DNA of 44,264 bases from the NCBI GenBank assembly GCA_000697335.1, contig JNEM01013449.1, forward strand, positions 1-44,264. Reading direction: 5' to 3'. The DNA comes from Conidiobolus incongruus B7586. Its lineage: Eukaryota > Entomophthoromycota > Entomophthoromycetes > Entomophthorales > Conidiobolaceae. This document shows positions 19,890 through 31,080 of this stretch, piece after piece. The notes below the pieces were generated by a model. It was not told the DNA's origin and made no database searches. It was given only the letters and a program-made list of their open reading frames with translations. Every line of letters begins with the position of its first letter. Position 1 is the first letter of the stretch. The position numbers and the translations under genes are program-made.

Positions 19890-20182
19890 TTATATAAAGA
19901 TCAATCACAAGAAAAGGAAAAAGGATTTGTTCTGTTATAGTTGGATTAAGTGTTATCTTTGAAAAAGTTTAATAAATAATTATCATATTACCATATTTAT
20001 GATGATTAACATCTCTTATAACTAGAAATACATCTTAAGATTTTGAGTGATGTTGAAAAATTAAATTGTATCAAATATTACAATAATTATGAATAATCAT
20101 TTCAAATGATTTAATACTGATTTAATAATGACAATATCCTAATCTAATATAAAATGCACTCCTATTCCATGATTATTCTTCA

Positions 20183-20490
20183 ATGACAAATATTTTAACC
20201 ATGATCTTTCGTAGATTGATTCCAGCCAAACATAATAACCCAATATTATATTTGAAAAGAAATCAAACTCCAAAGAAACCTTGGACAAGAGAAGAAAAGA
20301 ATTCTGCTCTAGTAGTATCTTTAGCTGTCCTGGTGATTGGAACAACAGTAACAAATGAAAAAATTTATACTATAGCTGTATATTAATTTATTACTAGGGT
20401 TATTTTCTTATTGATCCTCATCAACCTGTTAGAAATCCTAAAATTTCTTCTAACGGTAATCAAGTAAAAGAAGAAAAATCTTATAAATAG
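20183..20490 (+). CDS. Small single-pass, probably mitochondrial protein, 85 aa, spliced
   Basis: Exon 1 is 20183-20347, intron 20348-20397 (50 nt; donor GTAACA, branch TATTAATTT, acceptor TTACTAG) and exon 2 20398-20490, ending SYK. The N-terminus (MIFRRLIPAKHNNPILYLKR, beginning at the second Met, residue 7) is basic and presequence-like; either Met could be used. After a charged PWTREEKN stretch comes one membrane segment, SALVVSLAVLVIGTTGYFLI, completed only by splicing, then a DPHQPVRNP tail. This resembles small inner-membrane respiratory-chain subunits or assembly factors, but I cannot assign one. It converges with the MEAK7-like gene, whose stop lies 150 bp away. Confidence 0.7.
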
Positions 20491-20639
20491 TGAATAAATT
20501 TTATAAATAGCGAATCACCCAGATTATCAATGCTTTATATAAATTAAAATCAAATTTTTCCACAATGGAATCTCACTTTATATATTATACAGATTTATTT
20601 GCTATTTATTATTATTATTATTTATTATTATTATTATTA

Positions 20640-22085
20640 TTATTCAATGTCTAAATCAGGATCTCTCACGAATTTCGAGTACATGGGTTTATTGGCCATT
20701 TCTAAAATGGCCATGGCATCTGGATTGGTATCCAATATTGATTTACCATTATGAGGCTGTTCACCTTCATCTTTAGGAGGTTCTCTGACTTGATAAACTA
20801 AAATTATATATCAAGTAAATATCTAAAGTATGTATATGTATTGTTTTATAATCACCTTCAATTTGATCAATGTCAAACTTTGGAGACTTAGATAGTTGAG
20901 GATTATAATATGTAGAACTGTAAGGGTTGGCCATACTGTGACCACTCTCCAACTTTTCATCCAAGTATAAACCAAAGTAATCCAATTGACCTCCCATACC
21001 CAATCCTAGTCATTCATTAACAAGTGAGTATATAATTAATATATAGCTACTTACCATTAGGTAATGTTTGAGCCGAATAATTCAAATACATATAATTCTG
21101 ATTGTAATTGGTTGCAAAATAGATTCTCATTTGAGGCCTTAAAGAAAATAGAAAGTTTTTGCTATCGCCATAAAACTTTGGATTAACCTTCCAATCTAAG
21201 TAGTTAAAACATCCAAATCTGTTGCCTTCACGATCTTGAATCAATATGATGGTAGAGCCCTGGCTTTCAATAGCCGACAGGAATCGATTCCAACTCTTGC
21301 CGTGAATTTTGGAGTGGTAGAGGTTTCTAAATGGTGTGGTGCAGTCTTCAGGAAGGAATTGCTGCAGCATTAGAACCAAAGTTTTGTCTAACAGCAGAGA
21401 ATCTGATTTGGGGAGAGAAGCAATTTTTGGTGGTATAATAAAACAATTCAAACTGATATCAAGTAATAAAATACTCATAATAGCTAAACAAATGAAATTA
21501 TATAGCAAATTATTAGATTGTAAGATAGATTGATGATCTATTCCCTTTTTCTTCGTATCTTCAATAAATTTAGAGAACTCAGTTTCGTCAATCTCTTCTT
21601 TAAGCAATAGTTTATACTGTTTATAACTAACTAAAAATTCTGACCACTCATCCAAATAGGTTAAAGGTAAAGACTTATTCAATTCCAAATGGTTGAAGTA
21701 GTGTCGACTTAAAGCTTTGACAACGCTAAATAAATCGGTTTGGGCAAACAGACTATCTAGCAATTGTACCTTTTCCCTTTGTGACCCTTTAAGCAATAAA
21801 CCCAAGTTATTCAAATAGCTCTGTTGATTATTATCCTTATTTAGAGCTTTAAGCAAATTTTTTAAACTTTCTGCAAGTGGAGAATCGAAAGGTTGACCAA
21901 ATTCCTATATCAACAAAATATTAATGTCATCAAAAATATAATTAATTATTAAATACCTCAATCCCTTTAGCTACACTATTGTTACCAAGTTTTGTAATAT
22001 GTTGAATGTGATTTTGAATTGATGTTTGTTCTTGTGTCGTTAGGTTGAGTGATTGATTTGAAATGGTGCTTGATGTATTTCCCAT
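20640..22085 (-). CDS. MEAK7-like TLDc-domain protein, 428 aa, four exons
   Basis: Exons: 21957-22085, 21055-21904, 20856-21005 and 20640-20797; introns are 52, 49 and 58 nt (donors GTATTT, GTAAGT, GTGATT). The protein begins MGNTSST, an N-myristoylation consensus as in animal MEAK7 (MGNS...). The TLDc domain spans about residues 234-382: HSKIHGKSWN, ILIQDREGNRFGCF, then YMYLNYSAQTLPNGLGMGGQ, which I recall as nearly matching human MEAK7 (YMYLNHGQQTIPNGLGMGGQ), and HSMANPYSSTYYNPQLS. The C-terminal NGKSILD after the domain also matches the MEAK7 tail. In mammals MEAK7 (TLDC1) is a lysosomal, mTOR-associated protein that interacts with V-ATPase. Length is close to the human 456 aa. A membrane-tethered role in nutrient signalling or V-ATPase regulation is inferred. 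Confidence 0.9.
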
Positions 22086-23224
22086 CTTTTGGTATTAATT
22101 ATTATATGACTTGAATTCAATTTCTATATCAATCTCTATATATAATGAGATTGAAATAAATTTATTATGGGTTAAAATTGTTTTGACATATATTAATTAA
22201 TCTCAAAATCATGAATACATTGGTTATAATTTTGACTAATTCTTGATCCTGTTATTAATTGTAATGATCATTTCATTGTATAAACAGATGAAAATATCAT
22301 TTCCATTAGTTTTTCGAAAAAGCTGCTTACTATTTTATAAAAGAAAATCAACCTGAAACTAAAATATAAACATTCAAATGAAGTGAAAACCGAATAGAGC
22401 ATATAAAATTCATGGTAAAATGAGAAATGTGATGAGTTCATAATTACATAGCAATTATCATTAATAATGACATACTATAGAAAGTTTGATTTTGAAATCT
22501 GTACTAACTCTAACAATTAAAGACCGATTAATTGTTCCAATAATAAACTGGTAAAATTGTAAGACTTTTTCGAAAGATAGTAAATATATTATTGTTGAAC
22601 GCTATTTATGATATTATTGAATATAAATTTTCGTATGTTTCATTATTGTTGATCAAATAACATTGTAAATGTATAGAGCAATGGTAATTTCAAAAATTGC
22701 GTTTTCAAAACCCAAGGAATTAGAAACTACATAATTATTAAAACATATCATTGATGTATTGATATCTGTTGTCTTCGATCTTTCAGCTCCAAATCAAGAA
22801 TCAAAATTTAATTTCAGAAAAATAAAAATTATTAAACTGAATACACAAGCGAAAGTCAAATATTATTAAATAAAAATATATGATATATACTTATTTGTAT
22901 GGCAAAGAGTAGAAAATTATAATTCAATATATTTATATAGTTAGTATCATCCATACTTGTTAAAGTATATATTTGTAATTAATATTATATGGTAAAAATA
23001 GGCAAAGTATTAATCAGCTAAAAAATTCAAAATTTATACTTAATACTTATTAATACATATCAATCAATTTATGAATTAATACTTGAAGAACAGCAATAAT
23101 TATTGGGTGATTGATACGAATAATTTCATAATATTCAATAGTTGGTTAATATATATAATTAAATAGCAAATTTATTACAATTTTGTATAAGATATATAGT
23201 TTGCTAAATATATATTCAATCAGG
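22086..23224. other. AT-rich intergenic DNA
   Basis: Contains the promoter of the MEAK7-like gene at the left and the 3' flank of the RRM gene at the right; no further gene or repeat is supported. Confidence 0.5.
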
Positions 23225-25114
23225 TTATAATTTACGGTCGTAAATTGATCTGGCATTCATATTTTCATCCGAGTTATTGAATGAGGTGTCTCGGTTTGGT
23301 GGCAGGGACATTTCAGTATCCAGAGGTTCAGAAGTTCCAAATCGATTTCTCTGATTTCTTGTTTGGGATTGATGTTGGTTATTTTGAAGTGATTCTGAGA
23401 TTTGAGGTGGTGGTAGCATTAATGGAGATGCTGGAATTTGAGGGGAGGAGGGAGTTCCTGTACTAGGCTGAACATAGTATTGAGTTGGGTAATTGGTAGC
23501 AGGAGCATAGCTACCATCAGGTAATTGTGTTAAAACAGGTGTAGCTGGGTACCAATACTGAGTATTTGCACCCGCATTGGTTGTTAAATTGGAAGGATTA
23601 TAATAGGGGGAGTATGGTGGATAAAATAATGGAGTCTGAGGAGATCCCAATGGCGACTGTGAAGCATTAGACAAAGTTGAGCTAAATACAGGGCTATAAG
23701 GGACCATTGGATGTTGATTGTATGATAAATTTGGTGATTTATAGAAACTATATCCTTCTTGTTTACTTTCATTTCTAGGATAATTGCGTTTGAAATTATG
23801 ATAATACTTAGACTGAGGATGGCGAGTAAATCTGTTTTGAAAAAAGCCTTTACGGAATGCTTGCTGATTAGGACAAATCCTATTACCTTGAAAATGAGAG
23901 TTTTTTCTATTATCAACTAGATTTCCTTGACTATTATTATATTCACCTTCTTGGCAATATTCGTTAGTACATTCGTAAGATAATGAGGTAGAAGTATTTC
24001 TATAAGGTCTCGCTTGCTTGTAAATGTACTTGATACTACTATTTGGCTTTGAAGAAAAGTTAGAATCAGTTGGATTCTTATTAGATTGCTGTTTATAATA
24101 GGCAGTTTGCTTGAAAGTAACTTTAATCTTGAAACCATTTATAAACGCGCCGTCTTCAGCTTCAATTGCTTTAATCGACATCAAATAATCTTTATACTTG
24201 ATGAAACTAAAAGCTATCTCACCTCGAGGAAACAAATTAATATAAATAATTTCTCCATAAATTTCAAACCTCTTTTCTAATTCAGTTCCAGTTATATTTC
24301 CAGGTAAATTACCAATAAAGATACTGCAAAAATCAAAAAACCTAGGTGTCTTTTCTAAATATGTGGCCCATTCAATTCCAATAGGATATCGTGTACGGAA
24401 ACTCGAATAAGCTTTAATAGCATCCTCACGATATTTGAATTTAAAAAATCCACATCCTTTGTGCCCATTATCATAAGAATTTCTTAAAATCTTCGCATCT
24501 TCTAGTTCTCCAAACCTAGCTACCATACGTGCAATTTGCGCGATAGAGTTAGCCTGGTTGAGACGATATAAAAAGATTGTTCGATTGACTCTCGCCTTTT
24601 CAACTCTGATATGTCGACCATCGATAATGGTGTTAGCAGATTCTTCCAGAGCAATTTGAGCAGTCTCAGGATTTTCGTATTGAACAAACCCATAAGGACG
24701 ATTCATAGGATCTTTCATCACTTTGACATCCACTACTTTGCCCCATTGGACAAAATGATTTCGAACGCTTTCAATCAATTCTTCTTCTGTTTTTGATGAT
24801 ATCAAACTAGCGACAAAAAGACAGCATTCAGGGTCTGCTTTAACTACAGGTTGATAAGCATTTTCATCACTATCTTCATTTGATAAGTAATCCGAATTGG
24901 TCTCATGATCATTCAATAAAGTAATATTAGAATCAGAATCTGATGAAAGTGATAATCCTTTCAATCTTTCAGTTAATTCAGAATGATCTGACATATAAGG
25001 CTTATTATCAGAAATTCTTCTTTTTAATAGATGACTTTTAGGTTTAAAGTGCAGTTTACCTGTGGTTGATATGGGAGAAGATTTAATGTATAATTCAGAA
25101 TCTGAGTGCGACAT
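23225..25114 (-). CDS. Three-RRM RNA-binding protein, 629 aa
   Basis: Single-exon gene. A Ser/Asp-rich N-terminus leads to three RNA recognition motifs. RRM1 is at about 97-174 (RNP2 CLFVASL, RNP1 YGFVQYEN). RRM2, about 178-250, directly abuts it (TIFLYRL, CGFFKFKY). RRM3 is at about 262-336 (SIFIGNL, AFSFIKY). The C-terminal half is low-complexity: Asn/Gln/Arg/Tyr-rich, then Pro/Ser/Tyr-rich (PPYSPYYNPS), as in proteins that form RNP granules. The architecture resembles fungal poly(A)-binding-like or Pes4/Mip6-type translational regulators; the exact orthologue is unclear. It probably binds mRNA in the cytoplasm. A TATA box (CTATATAAATAC, about 25297-25308) lies some 185 bp upstream. Confidence 0.88.
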   Translation of the reverse strand: MSHSDSELYIKSSPISTTGKLHFKPKSHLLKRRISDNKPYMSDHSELTERLKGLSLSSDSDSNITLLNDHETNSDYLSNEDSDENAYQPVVKADPECCLFVASLISSKTEEELIESVRNHFVQWGKVVDVKVMKDPMNRPYGFVQYENPETAQIALEESANTIIDGRHIRVEKARVNRTIFLYRLNQANSIAQIARMVARFGELEDAKILRNSYDNGHKGCGFFKFKYREDAIKAYSSFRTRYPIGIEWATYLEKTPRFFDFCSIFIGNLPGNITGTELEKRFEIYGEIIYINLFPRGEIAFSFIKYKDYLMSIKAIEAEDGAFINGFKIKVTFKQTAYYKQQSNKNPTDSNFSSKPNSSIKYIYKQARPYRNTSTSLSYECTNEYCQEGEYNNSQGNLVDNRKNSHFQGNRICPNQQAFRKGFFQNRFTRHPQSKYYHNFKRNYPRNESKQEGYSFYKSPNLSYNQHPMVPYSPVFSSTLSNASQSPLGSPQTPLFYPPYSPYYNPSNLTTNAGANTQYWYPATPVLTQLPDGSYAPATNYPTQYYVQPSTGTPSSPQIPASPLMLPPPQISESLQNNQHQSQTRNQRNRFGTSEPLDTEMSLPPNRDTSFNNSDENMNARSIYDRKL

Positions 25115-25835
25115 TTTATAGCAATCTTGACAAAGTACTTGGATTTTTTAATTGTGATTCAGCTGAGTAGATCTAGTAATCAATAGCAATGAGCAAATCA
25201 ATAACAGAGATGAACTAGAAATAATAGTGATGAATAGTAATTATTAATAGTTCTTTAGCAATATGATAGAAGTTATTGAAATTGAATGAATGCAAAGTAT
25301 TTATATAGTTTTGAGCTGTTACTAATACATTTATGAAATGTAAAGATATTTAAACTTCGTGAGATCAATTATGAATCATCCAAGTTTATTTAATGAATCA
25401 TTGAGGAGTTAAAATTTATTTTTACATATTATTATTATAATATTTATTCATTAATAGTCATAAAAGCTATTTTTATTAAATCATTATGCTATTAGAAATT
25501 TCTATTCCGACCATAAAAACTATTGAAGATAGTAAATATTTTAATCATTAATGTATTATTTAGAATTTTTTCAAATTTTCATTAATCATATATTAAATCA
25601 AATAATATAGTGTTCACTAAATAAGATATAAAAATCGGTTGGTATTATAATATTTATAGATTGCGATTTTTTATTAGATACTATGATAATTGGAATTAAA
25701 TTTTGAATTTTATAAAAATATCACCTAATTTAAAAAAAGAAAAATCATGTGAAATTTATTTCAATCAATTTTAATTATTGTCAATTAATCAAAAGTATAT
25801 AGATATTCAAAGAATTTCACATATTAGTAACAAAA
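25115..25835. other. Intergenic: RRM-gene promoter and Hsp20 3' flank
   Basis: The TATA-like CTATATAAATAC (minus strand, about 25297-25308) is the only site recognised. The rest is featureless AT-rich sequence. Confidence 0.5.
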
Positions 25836-26294
25836 TTAAGAATAACTGGGAGGAGATGGAGGATTAGGGTTAGTAGGATCAAGCTTAGGAACAGTAATAG
25901 TCAATATTCCGTTCTTATATTCCAGTGAATATTTGTCAACATCAGCATGAGGTGTCAGGTAAATTCTCCTTTCAAATCTGAAAAGAGGTCTCTCGTTAAC
26001 GAGTGTCTTATAGCCTGCAAATTTGGGATCTTTGACAACTTCACCAGATACAATCAATTCATTATTATGAACACAATTTAATTTAATATCCTGTAAATCA
26101 ATACCAACTATTTCCAACTCAATGACTACTTGATCTTGATTCTCATACATATTCATGGTTGGACCACCAAACTTCCAGTCAAGAAATTTTGCAAACTTAC
26201 GATTTAAACTGAAGTTTTTGCAGGAGTTTTTTCCAATACGTTGGTTAATTTTAGTGTATTTAGCCGAAGTAAAAGATTTTTTATTCCAGACCAT
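25836..26294 (-). CDS. Hsp20/alpha-crystallin small heat-shock protein, 152 aa
   Basis: The alpha-crystallin domain covers about residues 46-143: MNMYENQDQVVIELEIVGID, then ELIVSGEVV, FERRIYLTPHADVDKYSLEY and the signature end KNGILTITVPK. Small heat-shock proteins are ATP-independent chaperones that hold unfolding proteins in oligomers. The N-terminal arm is short and basic, with KNFSLNRKFAKFLDWKFGGP just before the domain. The C-terminal tail is Pro-rich (DPTNPNPPSPPSYS) and lacks the usual I-x-I/V oligomerisation motif. It is a close paralogue of the gene at 28501-28983. A TATA box (26371-26380) lies about 77 bp upstream; no perfect heat-shock element was found by eye. Confidence 0.93.
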   Translation of the reverse strand: MVWNKKSFTSAKYTKINQRIGKNSCKNFSLNRKFAKFLDWKFGGPTMNMYENQDQVVIELEIVGIDLQDIKLNCVHNNELIVSGEVVKDPKFAGYKTLVNERPLFRFERRIYLTPHADVDKYSLEYKNGILTITVPKLDPTNPNPPSPPSYS

Positions 26295-28500
26295 GTTTGT
26301 TAGTTAGCTAGTAGGTTAGTAATAAGGATATATTTGTTTTAAGAATGGCATTCTTGAGCCACTCAATTGGTATTTATATGAAAAAAAATCTTAATATAAA
26401 ATTCTTTAAACAATTGAAAAAAATCAAAACTTGACAATTTATTATTGGATAATTCCTCTAGTTGATATGCCAAGTTATATCTAATTAAAGTTCATTGGAT
26501 ATAAACAAGATAAAACTTTTGTCACCATTAACTATAATATTTTATTTACACTGAATTGTATTATAATGTCCCGAATAGATCTATTCCTTTTAAAGTCATC
26601 CTTAAACCAATCATTATTTTCCAGTAGCTTCATTTTTTGGCCTTATTTTTAATTGTAGTAGTATATATTAAATCTTTTCTATAAGAGATCAATATTGAAT
26701 CTTGTAGTAAATTTTAAATTCAGGATCTATTTATTCTTGGCATTGTGAATTTAATTTAATTTTTGAGATATTTTTATATTATAAAATTCATTTATCCAGT
26801 TAAACAATCATAAATATCTTAAATACATTATTATATATATATATTTGAAGATTCAATATATTTTATAAGAAATATAATTAAGTATAACTTTACATAAAAT
26901 AGTTAACATTGATTATTATAACAAATATTTGTAATCTAAGTGTAATTTAATTCAATTTGTAAGTATCTAAAATCTTATCAAATATAAAAATTAATATAAA
27001 ATTATTTTTTATTCAAAATTATGAATTTTAAATATATAACTTTAATATAATAATTATAGTTTTATATTGAAATATAGTTTGTGAATAGGGTTGAGAATCC
27101 CGAAATTCTGGATTTGAAATTAATTGAATAAGTCAAAATTAAAAAAAAAATATAAATTTGAAACAATGTTGATCTTTGAAATATAATAAAATTAATACCA
27201 CCCTTTGATTATATTAATTTAACAAAAGATCAGAATCGCTCTGATTATGAATGTTATATTAATTGAATATTTAGAAACTAAAATGGGGCAAAATTCCAAT
27301 CAGCTTTTATTTACTTGGCTGGGAAATTATTTTTAGAACAATTATTCCTCCAAAATTGAAACTCACGATTAAATATTTTCAAAATGGGACTACAACTCTA
27401 AAATTTTTAAAAATCAAAGCTATGCTGTTTAAGGGTAACTGGATTAATTACATATGCAGCTAATGAATATTTAGTGTTGTCAAAACTTCTGAATTCATTT
27501 TATAATTCATTTACAAATAGTGACCTATTTGTATAAATCATATTTCAATTATATATAGTATCAAGCTAGTTTTAATCAAACTGTTAACCAAAATTTTACA
27601 AAATAAACAAAGTATGCATAATTTCATTAACATAAAAACTTGTTTCAGAAGATATTATTAAAATTATCAATAATATATAGTTTATATTTTTAAACTATAA
27701 TAATGTTTGTATTCTTTACAAGTTCCAATAGATGAATTATGTACATTGACAATTTTCCAATGGTTTAATAATTATAAGTATATCTTTCAAAATAAAAGTT
27801 TTTGTTTATATATAATTATTTTATTTTTATAAGTATATACGATATAAGTCATAAATTGATATATACTGTTAATGAACTTTTATATTATATTATCAATTAG
27901 AATAAATTTGTGATAAACTAAAAATTAATCATAATAATAAAATAAAGATATAGGAAATTTATAGTTATCAGAATAGCTAAATTGACCATAGATATATTGA
28001 TAAATATTATTGAATAAATAATAACAGAATATGGGTTTAGAATATTTAAAATATTCAAAATTATGAAAGAAAAAATATGTAGGAATAATAATTTTTAAGT
28101 CAAATTACCATTAATTAGTTGAGAAAGTTGATCTAATTTTAAAAAAAACTTCATATAAACCATGATATTGGAATATTAAGTTATAATAAAGTTGTAAATG
28201 GCGTATGCTGATTCACTGAAACTTTCTCAAGGTTGTCGAGGACTTTATATTTGTATAGTTAGAATTCTTCCTTTTAAAGGTCAAGCTCTTTAAATGAATG
28301 TTTCGAAGTAAGATTAAAATTATTGTTATAAATTAAATAATATTAAGCAATATTCAAATGGTAAATACCTATGGCAGGTTAAATATTATATTAGTTCCAA
28401 TATGTTATGAGATATAATGTAAATTAAATTATTCAAATATAAAATATACTTTATTTGTTTGAAACTATAAAATATGCCTTAATACAATATTAACAAAAAA
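26295..28500. other. Intergenic region between the two Hsp20 genes
   Basis: The left end is the promoter and leader of the first Hsp20 gene: leader motif AGCTAGTAGGTTAGTAAT at 26307-26324, inverted repeat AAGAATGGCATTCTT at 26341-26355 and TATA at 26371-26380. The remaining roughly 2.1 kb is AT-rich without a supported gene. Confidence 0.55.
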
Positions 28501-28983
28501 TTAAATACCATGATGGGATGGAGGATTAGGAGGATTAGGAGGATTAGGAGGATCATGAGAATCATGTTTAGGAATAACAATAGTTAATAACCCATTCTTT
28601 TGATCTGCTTTATACTTAGCAACATCGGCTTGAGGCGTAACAAAAATCCTTCTTTCAAACTTGATAATAGGCCTCTCGTCAATAAGCATCCTATAACCAT
28701 TATATTTAGGATCTCTAACAATAACGCCAGACACCAACAATTCATTTTTATGGACAATACTCAATTTTATATCCTGTAAATCAACGCTCACTACTTCCAA
28801 TTCGATTACTACCTCACTCAAATTCTCATACATATTCATAGTAGGACCACCAAAACTCAAGTCTAGATACTTTGCAAATTTGCGATTCAAACTGAAGTTC
28901 TTGTAACTGTTCTCTCCAACATAATCATCCACATTTGTAGTAGTTGAATTGGGTAAAAGGGAGATTTTTTTATTAATCGACAT
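28501..28983 (-). CDS. Hsp20/alpha-crystallin small heat-shock protein, 160 aa
   Basis: Paralogue of the gene at 25836-26294. The alpha-crystallin domain is at about 48-142 (NMYENLSEVVIELEVVSVDL, ELLVSGVIV, FERRIFVTPQADVAKYKADQ, KNGLLTIVIPK). The segment before it, NSYKNFSLNRKFAKYLDLSF, matches the paralogue, while the first 20 residues differ. The C-terminal tail is a Pro repeat (PPNPPNPPNPPSHH) encoded by a short GGAGGATTA tandem repeat and lacks the I-x-I/V motif. A TATA box lies at 29058-29068, about 75 bp upstream. An ATP-independent holdase role is inferred from the family. Confidence 0.93.
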   Translation of the reverse strand: MSINKKISLLPNSTTTNVDDYVGENSYKNFSLNRKFAKYLDLSFGGPTMNMYENLSEVVIELEVVSVDLQDIKLSIVHKNELLVSGVIVRDPKYNGYRMLIDERPIIKFERRIFVTPQADVAKYKADQKNGLLTIVIPKHDSHDPPNPPNPPNPPSHHGI

Positions 28984-30280
28984 TTATGTAAGCTAGAAGG
29001 TTAGTAAGTTAGTATTAGAATATTTTAATAGTACTATAATGAGCTTGATATCAAGAGTATTTATATAAGAATAGCTGAATATCAGTATTTAAACAATGGC
29101 CAAGAAATCAAAACATGACAAAATACAATTGGCCGAATTAGTCAAAAAGTAAAGTGACATCGACATAGAAACTATTCTTAATAAATATAAACTTATTTTA
29201 TAAACTCGAATTCTTTTAGGTTACATATTTCAAATTCTAATAAATCTATTATCCCGATTATATTAATATCAATTTTATTCAAATTTAACCAAATGATTTT
29301 TTTCCAGCTAAATAATTTATATTACTACTTTTTTAAACTATTCAGTTGTGAATGAAATGATATATCTAATATTGATTACTGATTTAATAACATATCCAGG
29401 TTAGCTTATAATTAAATTTGTTGAAAATTATTCCAAACTGGTTTTATTAATTCAATACAACATTCTTCAATCATGAATCATTTTAAAGACCAAAATGCTG
29501 CGATTATTACAACTAGAATATCTATTCAATCAATCAAATACTGCAAATAATATTGACTTGGTAAATATCATATTTTATGAATGTTTGTTATAATTAAAAA
29601 GCTTACATTAGGCTTCAATTATTAAAAGAATTTAACTTAAATAATTATGTAATAATTAACCAATATTTAATAAAAATTTATATAATTTGAGAAAAAAAAT
29701 TAGTTTCATAAATGAATTAAATAATAGAACTACTGTTATACTTTAAAAATCAATTAATATAAATTTAAGAATTAAGAATTTTTTTATTTCTAATTTGATT
29801 CACTAAGCAAAAATAGTATGAGAATTTCAAACTTAATATTCATTCGTTTAATATATTTAATATTGAATGTTTAATGTTATTAGTTTGTATATTGTTTTAA
29901 TGAACAATACAATCATCAAATGTTATATATAATAAATTCTTATTAAAATGTGGAAAAATTAATCTATGACTGTTTTTACTTGTGTGTCAATCTATTTTAA
30001 GAATTAAATTAAGGAGATTACAAATTAGTCAAATCAGTTCAAGTTCATTTTATAAGGGTATTTTGATAAATAAAATTGTTTTTTAATTATTATAGAATTA
30101 TTATTTCTTTAGTATTATTGAAATATAAAATTATTTTCTATTATTAATTAATTCAATCGTTTAATAAAATAATTATCAAAGAATTCATTTAATTTCCAAA
30201 AATATGAGGAATTAAACTTGATGGTTTTTTTATTACATTTAAATTGTCATAATGAAACACCATTGAATTATCATTACCAA
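28984..30280. other. Intergenic: Hsp20 promoter, then AT-rich DNA
   Basis: Contains the Hsp20 leader motif (AGCTAGAAGGTTAGTAA from 28991), the palindrome CTTGATATCAAG (29044-29055) and a minus-strand TATA box (TATATAAATAC, 29058-29068). The rest has no supported gene. Confidence 0.55.
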
Positions 30281-31080
30281 TCATTTGAACATTCTCATAT
30301 AGGCAAGTAATAGAGCACTTGTACCAGTGACAGTACCTAATTAATTATGTTAATCTATCTGTTTATAATATTATGGTGATAATAACTTTACCTATCATAT
30401 ATTGCAGAATTTGGAATTTGATACCTTCCATCTGAGTTTTTAAATTACCAATTTCACCTTCAATTTTAGACTTAGCCTCCTCCAGCTTGATATCTTGCTG
30501 ACTACTTTCATCTCTTAATCTTCCCTTTTCTAAATTAATATCCAATCTGACACTAGACTGAGTACGATTGATATCTTCTTTCAGCTTGCTCTTCAAACGA
30601 TCAATTTCCATCATTAACTTATCATGTTCAGCTTTCATCAGAGCGAAATCATTCTTTTCCATCATTTGAATTTCACTCTTCAGTTGGGCAAAGTCTACTC
30701 TATATGTATATACATTCTTCTCTTGTTCTTGCTTCGTTACCATTTGAGCTGTTAATCGATTGATACTATAGAATATAAATATTGAAATTTTTATATTCTT
30801 TAGAATTTAATTACCTCTCCTGAATAACGTCTTGCATAGCGTATAAAATAGCATTTGCTTGGGTTCTCGAAAATCCTTGGGACTCTAATCTTTCTACGAA
30901 TTTTTGAGTATCAAAAGAATATGGTGAGCTTAACTTGGATATAGTATGTAGTAATTTTTGATTAACTAAATCTTTATTAATATGATTTAAATTAAATTGA
31001 TAATTGATAAATTTACTTAGTCTAGTATTATTTTTAAAAGAATGATTTAAGAAGTTAATATTTCTTAGTATAATAGTCAT
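30281..31080 (-). CDS. Fmp32/MCUR1 (CCDC90, DUF1640) family mitochondrial protein, 231 aa
   Basis: Three exons: 30815-31080, 30392-30765 and 30281-30336; introns 49 nt (donor GTAATT) and 55 nt (donor GTAAAG). The basic N-terminus (MTIILRNINFLNHSFKNNTR) fits a mitochondrial presequence. The family signature FDTQKFVERLESQGFSRTQA starts at residue 56. A long coiled coil follows (about 110-205), and a C-terminal membrane segment, TVTGTSALLLAYMRMF, is completed by exon 3. Family members sit in the mitochondrial inner membrane. Human MCUR1 regulates calcium uptake or respiratory-complex assembly; the yeast homologues are tied to proline metabolism. Which role applies here cannot be read from the sequence. 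Confidence 0.92.
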
